From contig NZ_JAGJDY010000008.1 in the NCBI RefSeq assembly GCF_018100795.1, positions 62,001 to 126,000 of the forward strand: 64,000 bases of DNA, written 5' to 3'. The translations under genes were made by a program, and so were the position numbers. Origin of the DNA: Alteromonas sp. MMG017. Lineage in GTDB: Bacteria; Pseudomonadota; Gammaproteobacteria; Enterobacterales; Alteromonadaceae. Numbering within the stretch: position 1 is the stretch's first letter; every line of letters starts with the position of its first letter. Positions 1-10,889 of this stretch are shown piece by piece. The notes under the pieces are model-generated. The model did not search any database. It was not told the origin of the DNA and worked only from the letters and a program-made list of their open reading frames with translations.

Positions 1-10
1 AGCTATTTAA

Positions 11-748
11 TTAAGCGGTGCTGCCAGCATCAACGGTTATGGTTGTACCCGTAATTGATTTTGCGCTATCACTTAATAAATACAATACCGCGCCCGCCGC
101 ATCTTCAGGCGTGGCAAGCGTGCCTAAAGGACTACGGCGTTTCACTGCTTCAAGCTTGTCGCCAGTAAGGCTATCTGTCATATCCGTTTGCATGTAGCCA
201 GGGGCTACGCAATTCACTGTTATGCCGGCTTTTCCAACTTCCCGCGCAAGGGAGCGAGTAAATCCTTCAAGCGCCGCTTTACTGGCAGCATAAACGCTTA
301 AACCATTAAATCCGGTGTTGGCAATAATTGAAGAAATATTGATAATTCGCCCCGTGCGGTTTAGTAGCATGGCGCGAGACAAATATTTGGTCAGTAAAAT
401 GGGCGCCTGAACATTCACATTCAGCAGCGTATTTATCTCGCTGTTATGCATAGTGGCTAACACACCATCAAAACCTAAGGCGGCATTATTAATAAGCGCA
501 TAAGGTCTACCATGTGTTTTCACTATTGATTTAGTCAGTTCGTGAAGTGAATCAAGGTTCCCTAAATCAAACGGAATATGGGTAACATCATTGCGACTGC
601 ACAATGCATCAAGGGCGGGACTGCTTGCCCGTGAAATCGCCACCACTTGGTAGTTATCTGCTGCCAATAAGTGGCATATTGCAAGGCCTAATCCTCGACT
701 CGCGCCGGTCACAATCACTAGTTTCTTATTTGATGTTGGCTGCTGCAT
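11..748 (-). CDS. SDR-family 3-oxoacyl-(ACP) reductase-like protein (FabG-like)
   Basis: A 245-residue classical short-chain dehydrogenase. The nucleotide-binding TGASRGLG motif is at residues 14-21, NNAA near 87-90, the catalytic serine region (ISS) at 138-140, and the Tyr153-x3-Lys157 pair in SVYAASK. The family reduces ketones with NAD(P)H; this length and layout are closest to FabG-type 3-oxoacyl-ACP reductases. It is the last visible gene of the pse operon, four bases after an adenylate-forming ligase and close to an acyl carrier protein. I infer that it reduces an ACP-bound acyl group in that small pathway, possibly to a 3-hydroxyacyl group. A sugar or alcohol dehydrogenase role cannot be excluded. 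The operon could continue beyond the window edge. Confidence 0.85.
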   Translation of the reverse strand: MQQPTSNKKLVIVTGASRGLGLAICHLLAADNYQVVAISRASSPALDALCSRNDVTHIPFDLGNLDSLHELTKSIVKTHGRPYALINNAALGFDGVLATMHNSEINTLLNVNVQAPILLTKYLSRAMLLNRTGRIINISSIIANTGFNGLSVYAASKAALEGFTRSLAREVGKAGITVNCVAPGYMQTDMTDSLTGDKLEAVKRRSPLGTLATPEDAAGAVLYLLSDSAKSITGTTITVDAGSTA

Positions 749-752
749 ATAT

Positions 753-2129
753 TTACTCTGTTGACGCTTGTTGTGTTCTGCCTATCTTGCCTGAGGCATT
801 GATGGCTATGCTATCAGTAACGTTAATTTTTGTAGGCATTTCGAATCGGGCAAGATGCTTTTTACAATGTAGCAGTAACGCTATCGTGGGTTTTGTCTCA
901 ATGTCTTTGCTAGAAGAAAGCACAACATCGGCCACAACAAGTTGCCCCATGATGCTGCTTTTCTTCGCGTAGACTAGAGCTTGTGACACTAATGGCGATT
1001 GTAAAAGCACTTGTTCTACATGCTCGGGGTGCACTTTTTGCCCTCCGACGTTAATGGCACCATTTGCTCTGCCTTTAAAGTAAACTCGATTGTCTTTAAT
1101 CATAACTACATCATTTGTGTTTACGTAGCCTTCTGAATCAACCTCTACAATGGTGTTATTTATCTTTTTTAATTCAGTGTTTTGCGCTGCATTAGCCTTG
1201 ATCCAAAGCACATCTTCGCTATCCACTTTTAAGTTATTCCCATTCACGCCGGTAGTTAACCATTGTTTTGGGAAACCAGGCTGACTATCAGTAACCGCAA
1301 ACCCTACACCAGCTTCGGTTGAAGCATATACATGCATAATCTTCGCGTTCGGAAATTGGCTGGCTAATAGGGCCAACAAGGGGGCATCGGTAATTTCTCC
1401 CCCAAGAGTTATCTTCTCAATAGTGAAAGGAGGCGAGCTATCTGAAAAAGCACCGCTTAATAAAAATTGACGCCAAAGGGTGGGTGTGGCGGAAATCGCA
1501 TTTACTTTTTCGCGCCTAATAATGTCTACTTTTTTTGCGGTATCGGCGGTGGTGCAATCTACTAACGTGGCACCATTAAGCAGACTTTGTAAGAGTACTT
1601 GCAGGCCAGCGTAGCGAAAAGGTTGGTAGCATAATGCCCAGCGGGTTTGCTGATGCTGCTGTCCTTGTTTAATCGCGCGGCATAAACTTGCGCTAGTATG
1701 AGCAATCCATTTCGGCGTGCCTGTTGTGCCCGACGTTGGTAAATGCAACACGGTTGCAGCTGTGTATTTATCTGTGCTATCTGGCGTGCTAGCGCTACTC
1801 TTATAAGCGTTGCTCTTATTAGTGGCGCTGTTATTTGCGTTGCTTGTATTAAGGAGGGCAAGCGGGGCTTCAGGTTGTAGATATAAATTTTCCACCACGC
1901 TTTCATAGGCTAGCAAGTAGGTTACAAAGGTGGTTAGGTTTTCAAAAGAAAGTACCGCCTGGCAAGGCAAGTTTCCTTTGGCGCGTAATGCTTTGGCTTC
2001 GACAATTAGGGTTTCGTAAGTGGTGTATTGAATAGCTTGAGCGTCATCATTACCGCTGCTATCTGCTTTGGTATTGTGAACCAGTGCAACACCGGTAAAA
2101 TTTGAGACCTGCTCAAGCAGCGATAACAC
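753..2129 (-). CDS. Adenylate-forming acyl-CoA/acyl-ACP synthetase
   Basis: A 458-residue member of the ANL superfamily. The phosphate-binding motif TSGTTGTPK is at residues 132-140, followed by a YASTEAG motif, the GRANGAINVGGQKVHPE hinge region and a C-terminal NASGKIGR with the probable catalytic lysine. The family activates a carboxylic acid as its AMP ester and transfers it to a thiol. It is slightly shorter than the usual 500-550 residues. The stop is four bases from the next gene and the start is four bases after an acyl carrier protein, so the likely acceptor is that carrier. Residues 94-113 form a low-complexity linker of degenerate pentapeptides ahead of the active-site loop. The substrate is unknown. 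Confidence 0.85.
   Translation of the reverse strand: MLSLLEQVSNFTGVALVHNTKADSSGNDDAQAIQYTTYETLIVEAKALRAKGNLPCQAVLSFENLTTFVTYLLAYESVVENLYLQPEAPLALLNTSNANNSATNKSNAYKSSASTPDSTDKYTAATVLHLPTSGTTGTPKWIAHTSASLCRAIKQGQQHQQTRWALCYQPFRYAGLQVLLQSLLNGATLVDCTTADTAKKVDIIRREKVNAISATPTLWRQFLLSGAFSDSSPPFTIEKITLGGEITDAPLLALLASQFPNAKIMHVYASTEAGVGFAVTDSQPGFPKQWLTTGVNGNNLKVDSEDVLWIKANAAQNTELKKINNTIVEVDSEGYVNTNDVVMIKDNRVYFKGRANGAINVGGQKVHPEHVEQVLLQSPLVSQALVYAKKSSIMGQLVVADVVLSSSKDIETKPTIALLLHCKKHLARFEMPTKINVTDSIAINASGKIGRTQQASTE
1791..1850 (-). repeat. Degenerate 15-bp tandem repeat coding for pentapeptides
   Basis: Four in-frame units encode NTSNA, NNSAT, NKSNA and YKSSA (residues 94-113 of the ligase). They form an Asn/Ser-rich linker between the N-terminal part and the nucleotide-binding loop. 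The DNA units share AGC and AAY codons but are diverged. The likely origin is slippage or duplication; I infer no catalytic role. Confidence 0.55.
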
Positions 2130-2133
2130 CCTG

Positions 2134-2403
2134 TTAGCCTTCTAATGCACTTGCATAAAGCGCGGTAAACTCGCCAAAGGTGCGCGGGTATACCGCTAGC
2201 TGCATTTCACTAAATGGATCTATACCTAGGTCTTCTTCAAGCTGCGCCACTAACATGGCAAATCCTAGTGAATCTAAACCGCTTTGAAGCAGTACGGTTT
2301 CATCAGTAATGGTATCGATGAGCGTACAATCTGCAATAACCGCTACATTGGACATGGTATCTAAAATAGTTTGCGCTAACTCAGTTCTGTTTAAATCGCT
2401 CAT
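2134..2403 (-). CDS. Acyl carrier protein
   Basis: An 89-residue acidic, helical protein with the phosphopantetheine attachment motif SGLDSLGF; the modified serine is expected at Ser45. The family carries acyl groups as thioesters on 4'-phosphopantetheine. It sits between the PseH-type acetyltransferase and the adenylate-forming ligase in the pse operon, so it is most likely a dedicated carrier loaded by the ligase. It is not the housekeeping AcpP, which normally lies in the fab cluster. The final acceptor of the acyl group is unknown; a pseudaminic-acid precursor is the most economical guess. Confidence 0.88.
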   Translation of the reverse strand: MSDLNRTELAQTILDTMSNVAVIADCTLIDTITDETVLLQSGLDSLGFAMLVAQLEEDLGIDPFSEMQLAVYPRTFGEFTALYASALEG

Positions 2404-2426
2404 TGGTCTCGTTCATTATTAATGGT

Positions 2427-3107
2427 TTAAGGTTTAGCAAAGTGTATATGCTGTGCCGCTGCGCCAATTTGCTTTGGTAACATTGAAAGCACTTTTTCCC
2501 GTTTGGTAAGCCACTGCTTTTGTTGGTATAAAAAGCGCTTAACCGTAACAGTAGTGCCGTCTTTTTTCTTTGGTTTTTCGTCTATTCGATCTTCAAGTGC
2601 TTCGTATTGAAACAACTTGTGCATTTTAAGCACGGATTGGTTGGACGACAGCACCTCGGCATATAAGGCCGCTGCATTTTTATTAATCAATGCATAATCG
2701 AGTGCGGCAATTTCTAATAGCAACCCTGACCCCGGCCACACGTTGTCCTCACCAATATAACATCCCCATTCTATGCAGGGCGTTGTTAGTTCAGGGTTAT
2801 TCTCAATAGCGCCCATTGAAGTGAAATTTAATACACCAATAGGGCGCTCGTTTTGCATAAAGACGAAGAACTGCTTTTCCGCGTTGTTTTTAAGTGTTTC
2901 AAACCAACTAAGGTGCTGTTGCCAGCTTATCTCATCAGTAGAGTGCATGTTTTCGCGTATATGCGGTAAGTTACGCCACCCAAGCACCGTTTCAAGGTGT
3001 GTCTCGTTCAATGGTATAAACTGACTACTAGGCGACGTTTTAACTTTAGCGCTAGTTGCTTTTGAATGAGATGCTGCTTGTTTAGGTGTTTCGGGAATAT
3101 GCGTCAT
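2427..3107 (-). CDS. pseH: PseH-type N-acetyltransferase (GNAT)
   Basis: A 226-residue GNAT-fold protein. The PseH-like entry segment LGWRNLPHIRENMHS lies near residues 40-54, and the acyl-donor half contains GCYIGEDNVWPGSG. In the known pathway PseH transfers acetyl to N4 of the UDP-4-amino-4,6-dideoxy sugar made by PseC. About 35 extra N-terminal residues (Ser/Lys/Thr-rich) and a C-terminal tail make it longer than typical PseH (roughly 160-190 residues). It lies between pseI and the acyl carrier protein gene. That raises the possibility that it accepts an acyl-ACP donor instead of acetyl-CoA, which is inference only. Confidence 0.82.
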   Translation of the reverse strand: MTHIPETPKQAASHSKATSAKVKTSPSSQFIPLNETHLETVLGWRNLPHIRENMHSTDEISWQQHLSWFETLKNNAEKQFFVFMQNERPIGVLNFTSMGAIENNPELTTPCIEWGCYIGEDNVWPGSGLLLEIAALDYALINKNAAALYAEVLSSNQSVLKMHKLFQYEALEDRIDEKPKKKDGTTVTVKRFLYQQKQWLTKREKVLSMLPKQIGAAAQHIHFAKP

Positions 3108-3111
3108 GGGA

Positions 3112-4161
3112 TTAAATAAGGTCCCAGCTCATTGGGGTACCCTTTGCCACGTCTTGTTTGACAGGCTTCCCTAACAACATGGGCAAGTTTTTAACCGGCA
3201 AGCCAAGGCCAGGTCTAATTGAACGTAAGTTTGTGGGTGTTAAAACATCACCGGCCTTCAAATCGTTAGCGATATAAAGCGAACGCCTGTGTACCCGTGA
3301 ATTCACCTCTGCCTCGGTACAGCCGTAATTAACTTCACCTACTGCAATGCGCGCGCGCTGACTTTCTTCTACTAGCTGTTTAAATTCTTTAGGTTCTAAA
3401 GAAAATGCCGCGTCCACGCCGCCGGCATTTCTATCAATAACGAAATGTTTTTCAATTACACTCGCGCCTAGTGCGGCAGCTGCAATGGCTACCCCTATAC
3501 CAGTGGTGTGATCAGATAGCCCCACGTGGCATCCGAACATGGCTTTTAAATGGGGCAAGGTCATTAAGTTAGCGTTTACTGGGTCGGCAGGGTATTGGCT
3601 AGTACATTTAAGTAGCACGTAATTCTCGCAGCCATTGTTACGTAATACATCTACCGCTTCTGAAATTTCTGTCAAACTCGCCATGCCCGTAGAGACAATA
3701 ACGGGTTTGCCCGTTCTAGCCACAGCAGCAATGAGCGCGTGGTCAGTATTTTCAAATGAGGCTATTTTATAACAAGGTACTTCTAGACTTTCTAGAAATG
3801 CGACTGAAGTAAGATCGAACGGCGTGCTAAAGGCAACCATCCCTTTTTCTTTCGCTCGTTCAAAAATAGCGTTATGCCACTCCCATGGCGTAAACGCTTT
3901 TTCATATAACTGATACAACGACGAACCGTGCCACAGGCTATTCTCATCATCAATATAGAACTCGCCAGTAGCAATATCTAATGTCATGGTATCTGCAGTG
4001 TAAGTCTGCAATTTTAATGCATGTACACCAGCTTCTGCAGCGGCGTCTACCATGGCCAATGCAACATCAAGATCTTGGTTATGATTACCGGATAATTCCG
4101 CAATAATAAAAGGGGGCTGTGTGTCACCAATGGTATGGTGACCAATTGAAAATGTATCCAC
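3112..4161 (-). CDS. pseI: Pseudaminic acid synthase
   Basis: A 349-residue NeuB-family enzyme. The TIM-barrel opening FIIAELSGNHNQDLD is near residue 20, with KLQTYTADTMT after it. The C-terminal SAF (antifreeze-like) domain, around residues 285-349, begins near HRRSLYIANDLKAGDVLT. It condenses phosphoenolpyruvate with 2,4-diacetamido-2,4,6-trideoxy-L-altrose to give pseudaminic acid. It lies one base from pseG and four bases before pseH, consistent with one transcript. Assignment to pseI over neuB rests on the neighbours pseB, pseC, pseF and pseG. Confidence 0.93.
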   Translation of the reverse strand: MDTFSIGHHTIGDTQPPFIIAELSGNHNQDLDVALAMVDAAAEAGVHALKLQTYTADTMTLDIATGEFYIDDENSLWHGSSLYQLYEKAFTPWEWHNAIFERAKEKGMVAFSTPFDLTSVAFLESLEVPCYKIASFENTDHALIAAVARTGKPVIVSTGMASLTEISEAVDVLRNNGCENYVLLKCTSQYPADPVNANLMTLPHLKAMFGCHVGLSDHTTGIGVAIAAAALGASVIEKHFVIDRNAGGVDAAFSLEPKEFKQLVEESQRARIAVGEVNYGCTEAEVNSRVHRRSLYIANDLKAGDVLTPTNLRSIRPGLGLPVKNLPMLLGKPVKQDVAKGTPMSWDLI

Positions 4162-4162
4162 G

Positions 4163-5287
4163 TTAGCCTTCCTCTCTTAATGTTCTACTGTTTAACAACG
4201 ACTCGCCCTTTATCTTATTCATCTGCGCTACTATTACATTAACTACTGCAACAGCGCCGCCATCTATTGGGACAAGCTGTGATGCGATTTTAGCCATGTG
4301 TTGCCGTGCCGTTGCATCATTTAACAACGCTAATACAGAATGCGCAATTGCGTCCTGTGTTACCGTTTCACTATCGCCAAGCCATTTGCAGGCTCCCAAT
4401 TCTGACAAATATTTTGTCGTCGCGACTTGGTTGGCGGCAAGTGTAATAACTATGCTAGGCAGAGCTGATACACAGCGTTCCCAGTGCATACTGCCACCCG
4501 CGCCAACCATTATTGTCGCGTGCCGCATAAGCACTGCCATTTGTGTGGTATCTACGTGCAATGTCATAGTAGAAAATTGCGCCACTTTTGAAACAATTTG
4601 AGCATAATTCTCATGCTGGCTACCAATAACAATATCAACGTCAACAAAGGTAGTGTCTATCTTACTTATCGCTGATAGGGTTTTATCGGTTACATTTTGC
4701 GGATCTGTACCCCCAAAGCAAACTAGAATACGTTTTCTTTTTTGTTTCTCGTTGGTTTGAAGTGCAACATTCGGTATGTGTTTGGGTATTTTAGTTTGTG
4801 TGGGCGCGTAAAATTCTTCTCGCAATAACGCGAACTGCGGCCCCAACAGGGTGGTGCAATCTTTCGGAACAAGGTCTTTGTATCGAGAAGCACTATTTGG
4901 CAGCAGGTTACCATCTAAAAGCAGATTGCAATGATGCTTTCTATCGGCGAGATCATCAATAACCATCACACCCAAAACCTTGTTGTATAAAAGTGTTTCG
5001 TAGCACGTGTCCAAGCTATAGTGGTCGATAATAATCAGGTCGGTTTCAGGCGGTATTACCGCTAACGTATTTGTCGCGTGTTGCGCTGGGTCGTTGTCTA
5101 TGTCAGCAATAACATGCACATTATACCCAGAAGCTTTTATCTTAGATGAAAGTGCGGCACCGCTTTTACTGACAACAAATTCGCAATATGCCTTGCCACG
5201 CAGTGCGTGCGCTAAGGTAAGGCAACGCATAACGTGGCCAGCCCCCATCGCGATTGAAGCATCAACACGAAAAACGACCTTTAGCAT
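4163..5287 (-). CDS. pseG: UDP-2,4-diacetamido-2,4,6-trideoxy-beta-L-altropyranose hydrolase
   Basis: A 374-residue GT-B-like hydrolase. It opens with VVFRVDASIAMGAGHVMRCLTLA, the PseG signature with the G-x-G-H-x-x-R loop, and has an FGGTDPQN segment and a GAGGSMHWE motif in the C-terminal half. It removes UDP from the diacetamido sugar so that PseI can use it. The start codon overlaps the end of pseF by seven bases, indicating translational coupling. The length is at the upper end for the family, and the C-terminal 20 or so residues are poorly conserved in appearance. Confidence 0.9.
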   Translation of the reverse strand: MLKVVFRVDASIAMGAGHVMRCLTLAHALRGKAYCEFVVSKSGAALSSKIKASGYNVHVIADIDNDPAQHATNTLAVIPPETDLIIIDHYSLDTCYETLLYNKVLGVMVIDDLADRKHHCNLLLDGNLLPNSASRYKDLVPKDCTTLLGPQFALLREEFYAPTQTKIPKHIPNVALQTNEKQKRKRILVCFGGTDPQNVTDKTLSAISKIDTTFVDVDIVIGSQHENYAQIVSKVAQFSTMTLHVDTTQMAVLMRHATIMVGAGGSMHWERCVSALPSIVITLAANQVATTKYLSELGACKWLGDSETVTQDAIAHSVLALLNDATARQHMAKIASQLVPIDGGAVAVVNVIVAQMNKIKGESLLNSRTLREEG

Positions 5288-5982
5288 TCACCCATCTCTT
5301 TAAGTACTTTGTACAAGACTTCTGCACGCTTCCAATCTTCGGGGGTGTCGATATCTTGAACAAGGTGTGATGGGAGTTTAATCATGCGAGATTGAGGTGA
5401 AAATACGCGTTTGGTTTTATCTAGCCATGTGGTGGCATTAGCAACGTATAGCTGCCCGGCATCATGAAAGGTATCTGGTAAATCTTGTGATCGCTTACCA
5501 ATAGTTTCAGGGTTAAAAGGCATCACTTCACCAAGCTCAGATTGCAAGAGTGCTCGTTGAATAGGAAAAGAGAATTGATTTACCGTAAAAACAAACTCTG
5601 CGTTGTCTTGTTGAAGCCGGTGTACCGCATCGTTAATCAACGTGCCTGTTAAAAAAGGGGCGGTAGCATACAAACACGCGCATACATCAACATTCCATCC
5701 GAGCGCGACTAACGATTCAAGCGCACTGCGAATTACCGGCGTAGTGCCTGTCTTGTCGTCTGCCAGTGATACTTCTCTTAAGAAAGGCACTTCTGCACCA
5801 TATTGAATGGCAATATCAGCAATTTCCCTATCGTCAGTGGACACCACGACTTTATCTATAGCAATACTGCTAAGGGCGGCTTCTATCGAATAGGCAATAA
5901 TAGGCTTACCCCGAAATAACTTAATATTCTTTCGAGGAATGCGCTTACTTCCGCCTCGGGCTGGAATAATGGCTATATTCAT
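5281..5982 (-). CDS. pseF: Pseudaminic acid cytidylyltransferase
   Basis: A 233-residue nucleotidyltransferase with the CMP-sugar synthetase signature IIPARGGSKRIPRKN at residues 5-19 and a later CACLYATAPFLT segment. It activates pseudaminic acid with CTP to give CMP-pseudaminic acid, the donor for flagellin glycosylation. It follows pseC after 62 bases and overlaps pseG by seven bases. PseF is preferred over NeuA because the rest of the pathway is the Pse pathway. Confidence 0.92.
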   Translation of the reverse strand: MNIAIIPARGGSKRIPRKNIKLFRGKPIIAYSIEAALSSIAIDKVVVSTDDREIADIAIQYGAEVPFLREVSLADDKTGTTPVIRSALESLVALGWNVDVCACLYATAPFLTGTLINDAVHRLQQDNAEFVFTVNQFSFPIQRALLQSELGEVMPFNPETIGKRSQDLPDTFHDAGQLYVANATTWLDKTKRVFSPQSRMIKLPSHLVQDIDTPEDWKRAEVLYKVLKEMGEC

Positions 5983-6044
5983 GAGTATCGTGCTCTATAT
6001 CTTTGCTTTCATTACGGCTTCTTTGTTTGTACTCGCGGCACTTT

Positions 6045-8272
<2,228 letters not shown>

Positions 8273-8276
8273 TCAT

Positions 8277-8303
8277 GTGTCGGCGCGAATGCCATAAACC
8301 ATT
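8277..8303 (-). promoter_or_regulatory. Candidate sigma-28 (FliA) promoter for the pse operon
   Basis: On the minus strand AATGGTTT, 11 bases, then GCCGACAC. Against the enteric FliA consensus TAAAGTTT-N11-GCCGATAA this is 5/8 and 6/8 with exact spacing. It would start transcription about 35 bases ahead of pseB. The match is suggestive only; a plain sigma-70 promoter is the alternative. Confidence 0.35.
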
Positions 8304-8432
8304 AGTTTTTAACAGTTCCTATTCGCGATTTTTCGCTTTTAAACACAAATTTAGCACGCTAATCCATATATGAGTATGGCAATGTATACTTATTAATAAT
8401 GTAGTGGGGTACTTGGGTTTACGAAAATGCTG

Positions 8433-8438
8433 TATAAT
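8433..8438 (+). promoter_or_regulatory. Possible -10 element for the flagellin gene
   Basis: A perfect TATAAT lies 43 bases before the flagellin start. No good -35 is seen at 16-18 bases (TACTTG at 8410). No exact sigma-54 or sigma-28 site was found in this gap. The promoter class therefore stays open. Confidence 0.35.
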
Positions 8439-8481
8439 TACTGAACTAATTACCACAATTAACACTTAACCGGAGGTTCAA

Positions 8482-9282
8482 ATGTTGAAAGTTGATTCTG
8501 ACATCGGCAGTTCGCTTCTTCAGCAAGTACAAGAAAAGCAAAATACGCTTTTGGAAAAACTTGCGTCCGGAAAAGAAATTAATAGCGCATCAGACGGCGC
8601 CGCTGCCCAGCAAATTATTGACCGTTTAACCTCTGAGGTTGAAGGCAATCGTCAGGCTGTGAACAACGTTTATGACGGCATATCGTTAGCTCAAGTCGCT
8701 GAAGGCGGGTTGAGTAACATCAACGATGATGTGAATCGTATACGCGAACTTACTATTCAGTCAGGTAATGGCATTTTAAGCGACGGCGACCGTCAAGCGC
8801 TGCAATCTGAAATATCACAGCTTCAAGAAAACATTAGCTTTACCATTGAGCAAACCAATTTTGCAGGTAAACCCTTGTTGTCTGACAATGGCGCGTTGAG
8901 TTTTCAAGTTGGGGCGAATGCTGGCAATTCAGTTGATGTTAAAACCCAAGATATTGGCAGCCAGCTATCAGACGTTCTTTCTATCGATTTAACCTCTGGT
9001 AGCAGTGTTGATGATGCGTTAAACGCTACCGACGAAGCGATTGAAATTTTAGGTGGTGCACGTGGCGATTTAGGCGCTACGCAAAATAGTTTGGCTAGTA
9101 CTGCTCGAAATTTAACCCAATCCAATGTGAACACGGCAGAAGCGCGTAGCCGAATTCAAGATTTAGATTACGCTCAAGCAAGCTCTCAACAAGCGGCAAA
9201 TGATGTGCAAGGACAAGCGGCTTTAACGGTTCAAGCCCAAGCGAATCAGCAGCAAGGGCAGGTTTTGGCGTTGCTCAGTTAA
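8482..9282 (+). CDS. Divergent short flagellin
   Basis: A 266-residue flagellin with only the conserved D0/D1 core and no variable D2/D3 insert. The N-terminal half keeps LASGKEINSASDGAA, DGISLAQVAEGGL and VNRIRELTIQSGNG. The C-terminal half keeps EARSRIQDLDYAQASSQQAAN and ends in VLALLS. The usual first residues with an NTN-x2-SLNAQ motif are replaced by MLKVDSDIGSSLLQQV, so it is not a standard major flagellin. CGGAGG lies five bases before the ATG. It stands alone between the pse operon and flrA and ends at a terminator. A minor filament subunit is the likely role. Pse attachment to its Ser/Thr residues is inference. Confidence 0.85.
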   Translation: MLKVDSDIGSSLLQQVQEKQNTLLEKLASGKEINSASDGAAAQQIIDRLTSEVEGNRQAVNNVYDGISLAQVAEGGLSNINDDVNRIRELTIQSGNGILSDGDRQALQSEISQLQENISFTIEQTNFAGKPLLSDNGALSFQVGANAGNSVDVKTQDIGSQLSDVLSIDLTSGSSVDDALNATDEAIEILGGARGDLGATQNSLASTARNLTQSNVNTAEARSRIQDLDYAQASSQQAANDVQGQAALTVQAQANQQQGQVLALLS

Positions 9283-9311
9283 ACATTAAATCTGAGTGAG
9301 TTATTCGAAAG

Positions 9312-9334
9312 AAGCAGGGAAACCTGCTTTTTTT
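9312..9334 (+). terminator. Rho-independent terminator after the flagellin gene
   Basis: Stem AAGCAGG / CCTGCTT with a GAAA loop, followed by a run of T. It lies 30 bases past the flagellin stop, so the gene is monocistronic and flrA needs its own promoter. Confidence 0.9.
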
Positions 9335-9386
9335 ATTGCTACATTTCCGAAAACACCAGTTGCGCTGCGATCTTTTGTCGTTACAA

Positions 9387-9414
9387 TTTACAAATGCGCT
9401 AAACTGTAAATAAT
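9387..9414 (+). promoter_or_regulatory. Sigma-70-type promoter for flrA
   Basis: TTTACA, 16 bases, AATAAT (5/6 match in each box), about 24 bases before the flrA ATG. A housekeeping promoter fits the known top position of FlrA in the Vibrio flagellar hierarchy. Confidence 0.55.
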
Positions 9415-9437
9415 AACAAAGCGTTCTCGGGGATTTG

Positions 9438-10889
9438 ATGAAGGATATTTTGCTGGTTAGTGATAGCCAGGAACTAATTCATAGCTTAGAAACCATAGTC
9501 ACCTTTTTGGGAGAGTCGTGTCAGTCACGAGGGCTTTCTGACTGTGAAAGTTACCTGAAAGAAAAGGGCGCAGATGCGGTGCTTATTGAGTACGCGTCGC
9601 CGTCAGTGATAAATTCACTGGTTGCTCGTTTTCCACACATACCATTCGTTGCCATTTTACATTCAAATGGCGAAGTGGCCGCGTCGTGCAACTTAGTCAG
9701 CGTGATCACTTTACCGCTTACTTACCCAGTACTTACGCAATCAATTCACCGATGCCAAGAATATAGCCGCAGAAAGCCGGGTAAAACACGCGCTGGTGGT
9801 TCTAAAACTCGGCTGTTTAGAAGTTTGGTGGGTAAAAGCGACGAGATTCAGATAGTACGCCGTTTAGTAGAGCAAGTAGCTCCAACAGAGGCTACAGTGC
9901 TAATTTTGGGTGAATCTGGTACAGGTAAAGAAGTGGTGGCACGTAATGTACATTTCTTGTCAGAACGTAAAGATGGCCCTTTTATCCCGGTTAACTGCGG
10001 TGCTATTCCCGGCGAGCTTCTTGAAAGTGAATTGTTTGGTCACGAAAAAGGCGCGTTTACCGGTGCGATAAGTGCTCGTAAAGGCCGTTTTGAGTTAGCC
10101 GAAGGCGGAACATTATTTCTAGATGAAATTGGCGACATGCCGTTGCAGATGCAAGTCAAACTGCTTCGGGTGCTGCAAGAGCGTATTTATGAGCGAGTAG
10201 GTGGCAGTAAGCCTCTACAGTGCAATGTTCGTATTATTGCGGCTACCCATCGTCATCTAGAAACTATGATCAAAGAAGATAAGTTTCGTGAAGATCTCTA
10301 TTACCGCTTAAATGTGTTCCCTATCGATAGCCCTGCACTGCGTCAACGCAAAGATGACATTCCTTTGCTATTGCAAGAACTCAATAGTCGTATTCAAGGT
10401 GATGGTGTAGAAAGCGTACGTTTCACTGAGCGCGCCATTGCATCGTTGATGGAGCATAACTGGGCAGGTAACGTACGAGAGCTATCAAACCTTGTTGAGC
10501 GTTTAAGTATTTTATATCCAGGTCAAATCGTTGATGTGGCCGACCTTCCAGAGAAATACCAGTACGGTGAAATTCAAGCGTACGAACCAGATTACCCTGA
10601 AGAATTGCTAGAGCGAGATGCCTTTAATGCACTTTTTGCTGAATCAGCCTCTCAAGAACACTTTGATGAACCTGAGGAAGAGAGCAGTTTGCCGCTTTCC
10701 TCTGCGTTGCCTGAGGAAGGGGTTAATCTAAAAGAATACTTATCTGAACTTGAAATTACCCTCATTCGCCAAGCCTTAGAACAACAAGAATGGGTTGTCG
10801 CTCGCGCTGCAGATAAGCTAGGAATGCGCAGAACCACCCTTGTTGAGAAAATGCGTAAGTACGATATTCAGCGTATGGAAGAAGTTTAA
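9438..10889 (+). CDS. flrA: Sigma-54-dependent master flagellar regulator FlrA
   Basis: A 483-residue FleQ/FlrA-type activator. It has an N-terminal receiver-like domain (about 1-120), a central AAA+ domain with GESGTGKE (Walker A), the sigma-54-contacting GAFTGA loop and [11 protein letters not shown] (Walker B), and a C-terminal Fis-type helix-turn-helix around [17 protein letters not shown]. In Vibrio and Pseudomonas this protein switches on the class II genes, including flrBC. The ATG at 9438 is preferred over an in-frame TTG three bases upstream because GGGG lies five bases before it. It is transcribed alone. Confidence 0.93.
   Translation: MKDILLVSDSQELIHSLETIVTFLGESCQSRGLSDCESYLKEKGADAVLIEYASPSVINSLVARFPHIPFVAILHSNGEVAASCNLVSVITLPLTYPVLTQSIHRCQEYSRRKPGKTRAGGSKTRLFRSLVGKSDEIQIVRRLVEQVAPTEATVLILGESGTGKEVVARNVHFLSERKDGPFIPVNCGAIPGELLESELFGHEKGAFTGAISARKGRFELAEGGTLFLDEIGDMPLQMQVKLLRVLQERIYERVGGSKPLQCNVRIIAATHRHLETMIKEDKFREDLYYRLNVFPIDSPALRQRKDDIPLLLQELNSRIQGDGVESVRFTERAIASLMEHNWAGNVRELSNLVERLSILYPGQIVDVADLPEKYQYGEIQAYEPDYPEELLERDAFNALFAESASQEHFDEPEEESSLPLSSALPEEGVNLKEYLSELEITLIRQALEQQEWVVARAADKLGMRRTTLVEKMRKYDIQRMEEV

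Noticed and set aside
8406..8432. A possible sigma-54 site for flagellin around TTGGGTTTACGAAAATGC.
   Set aside because: The spacing between GG and GC is 11, not the required 10.
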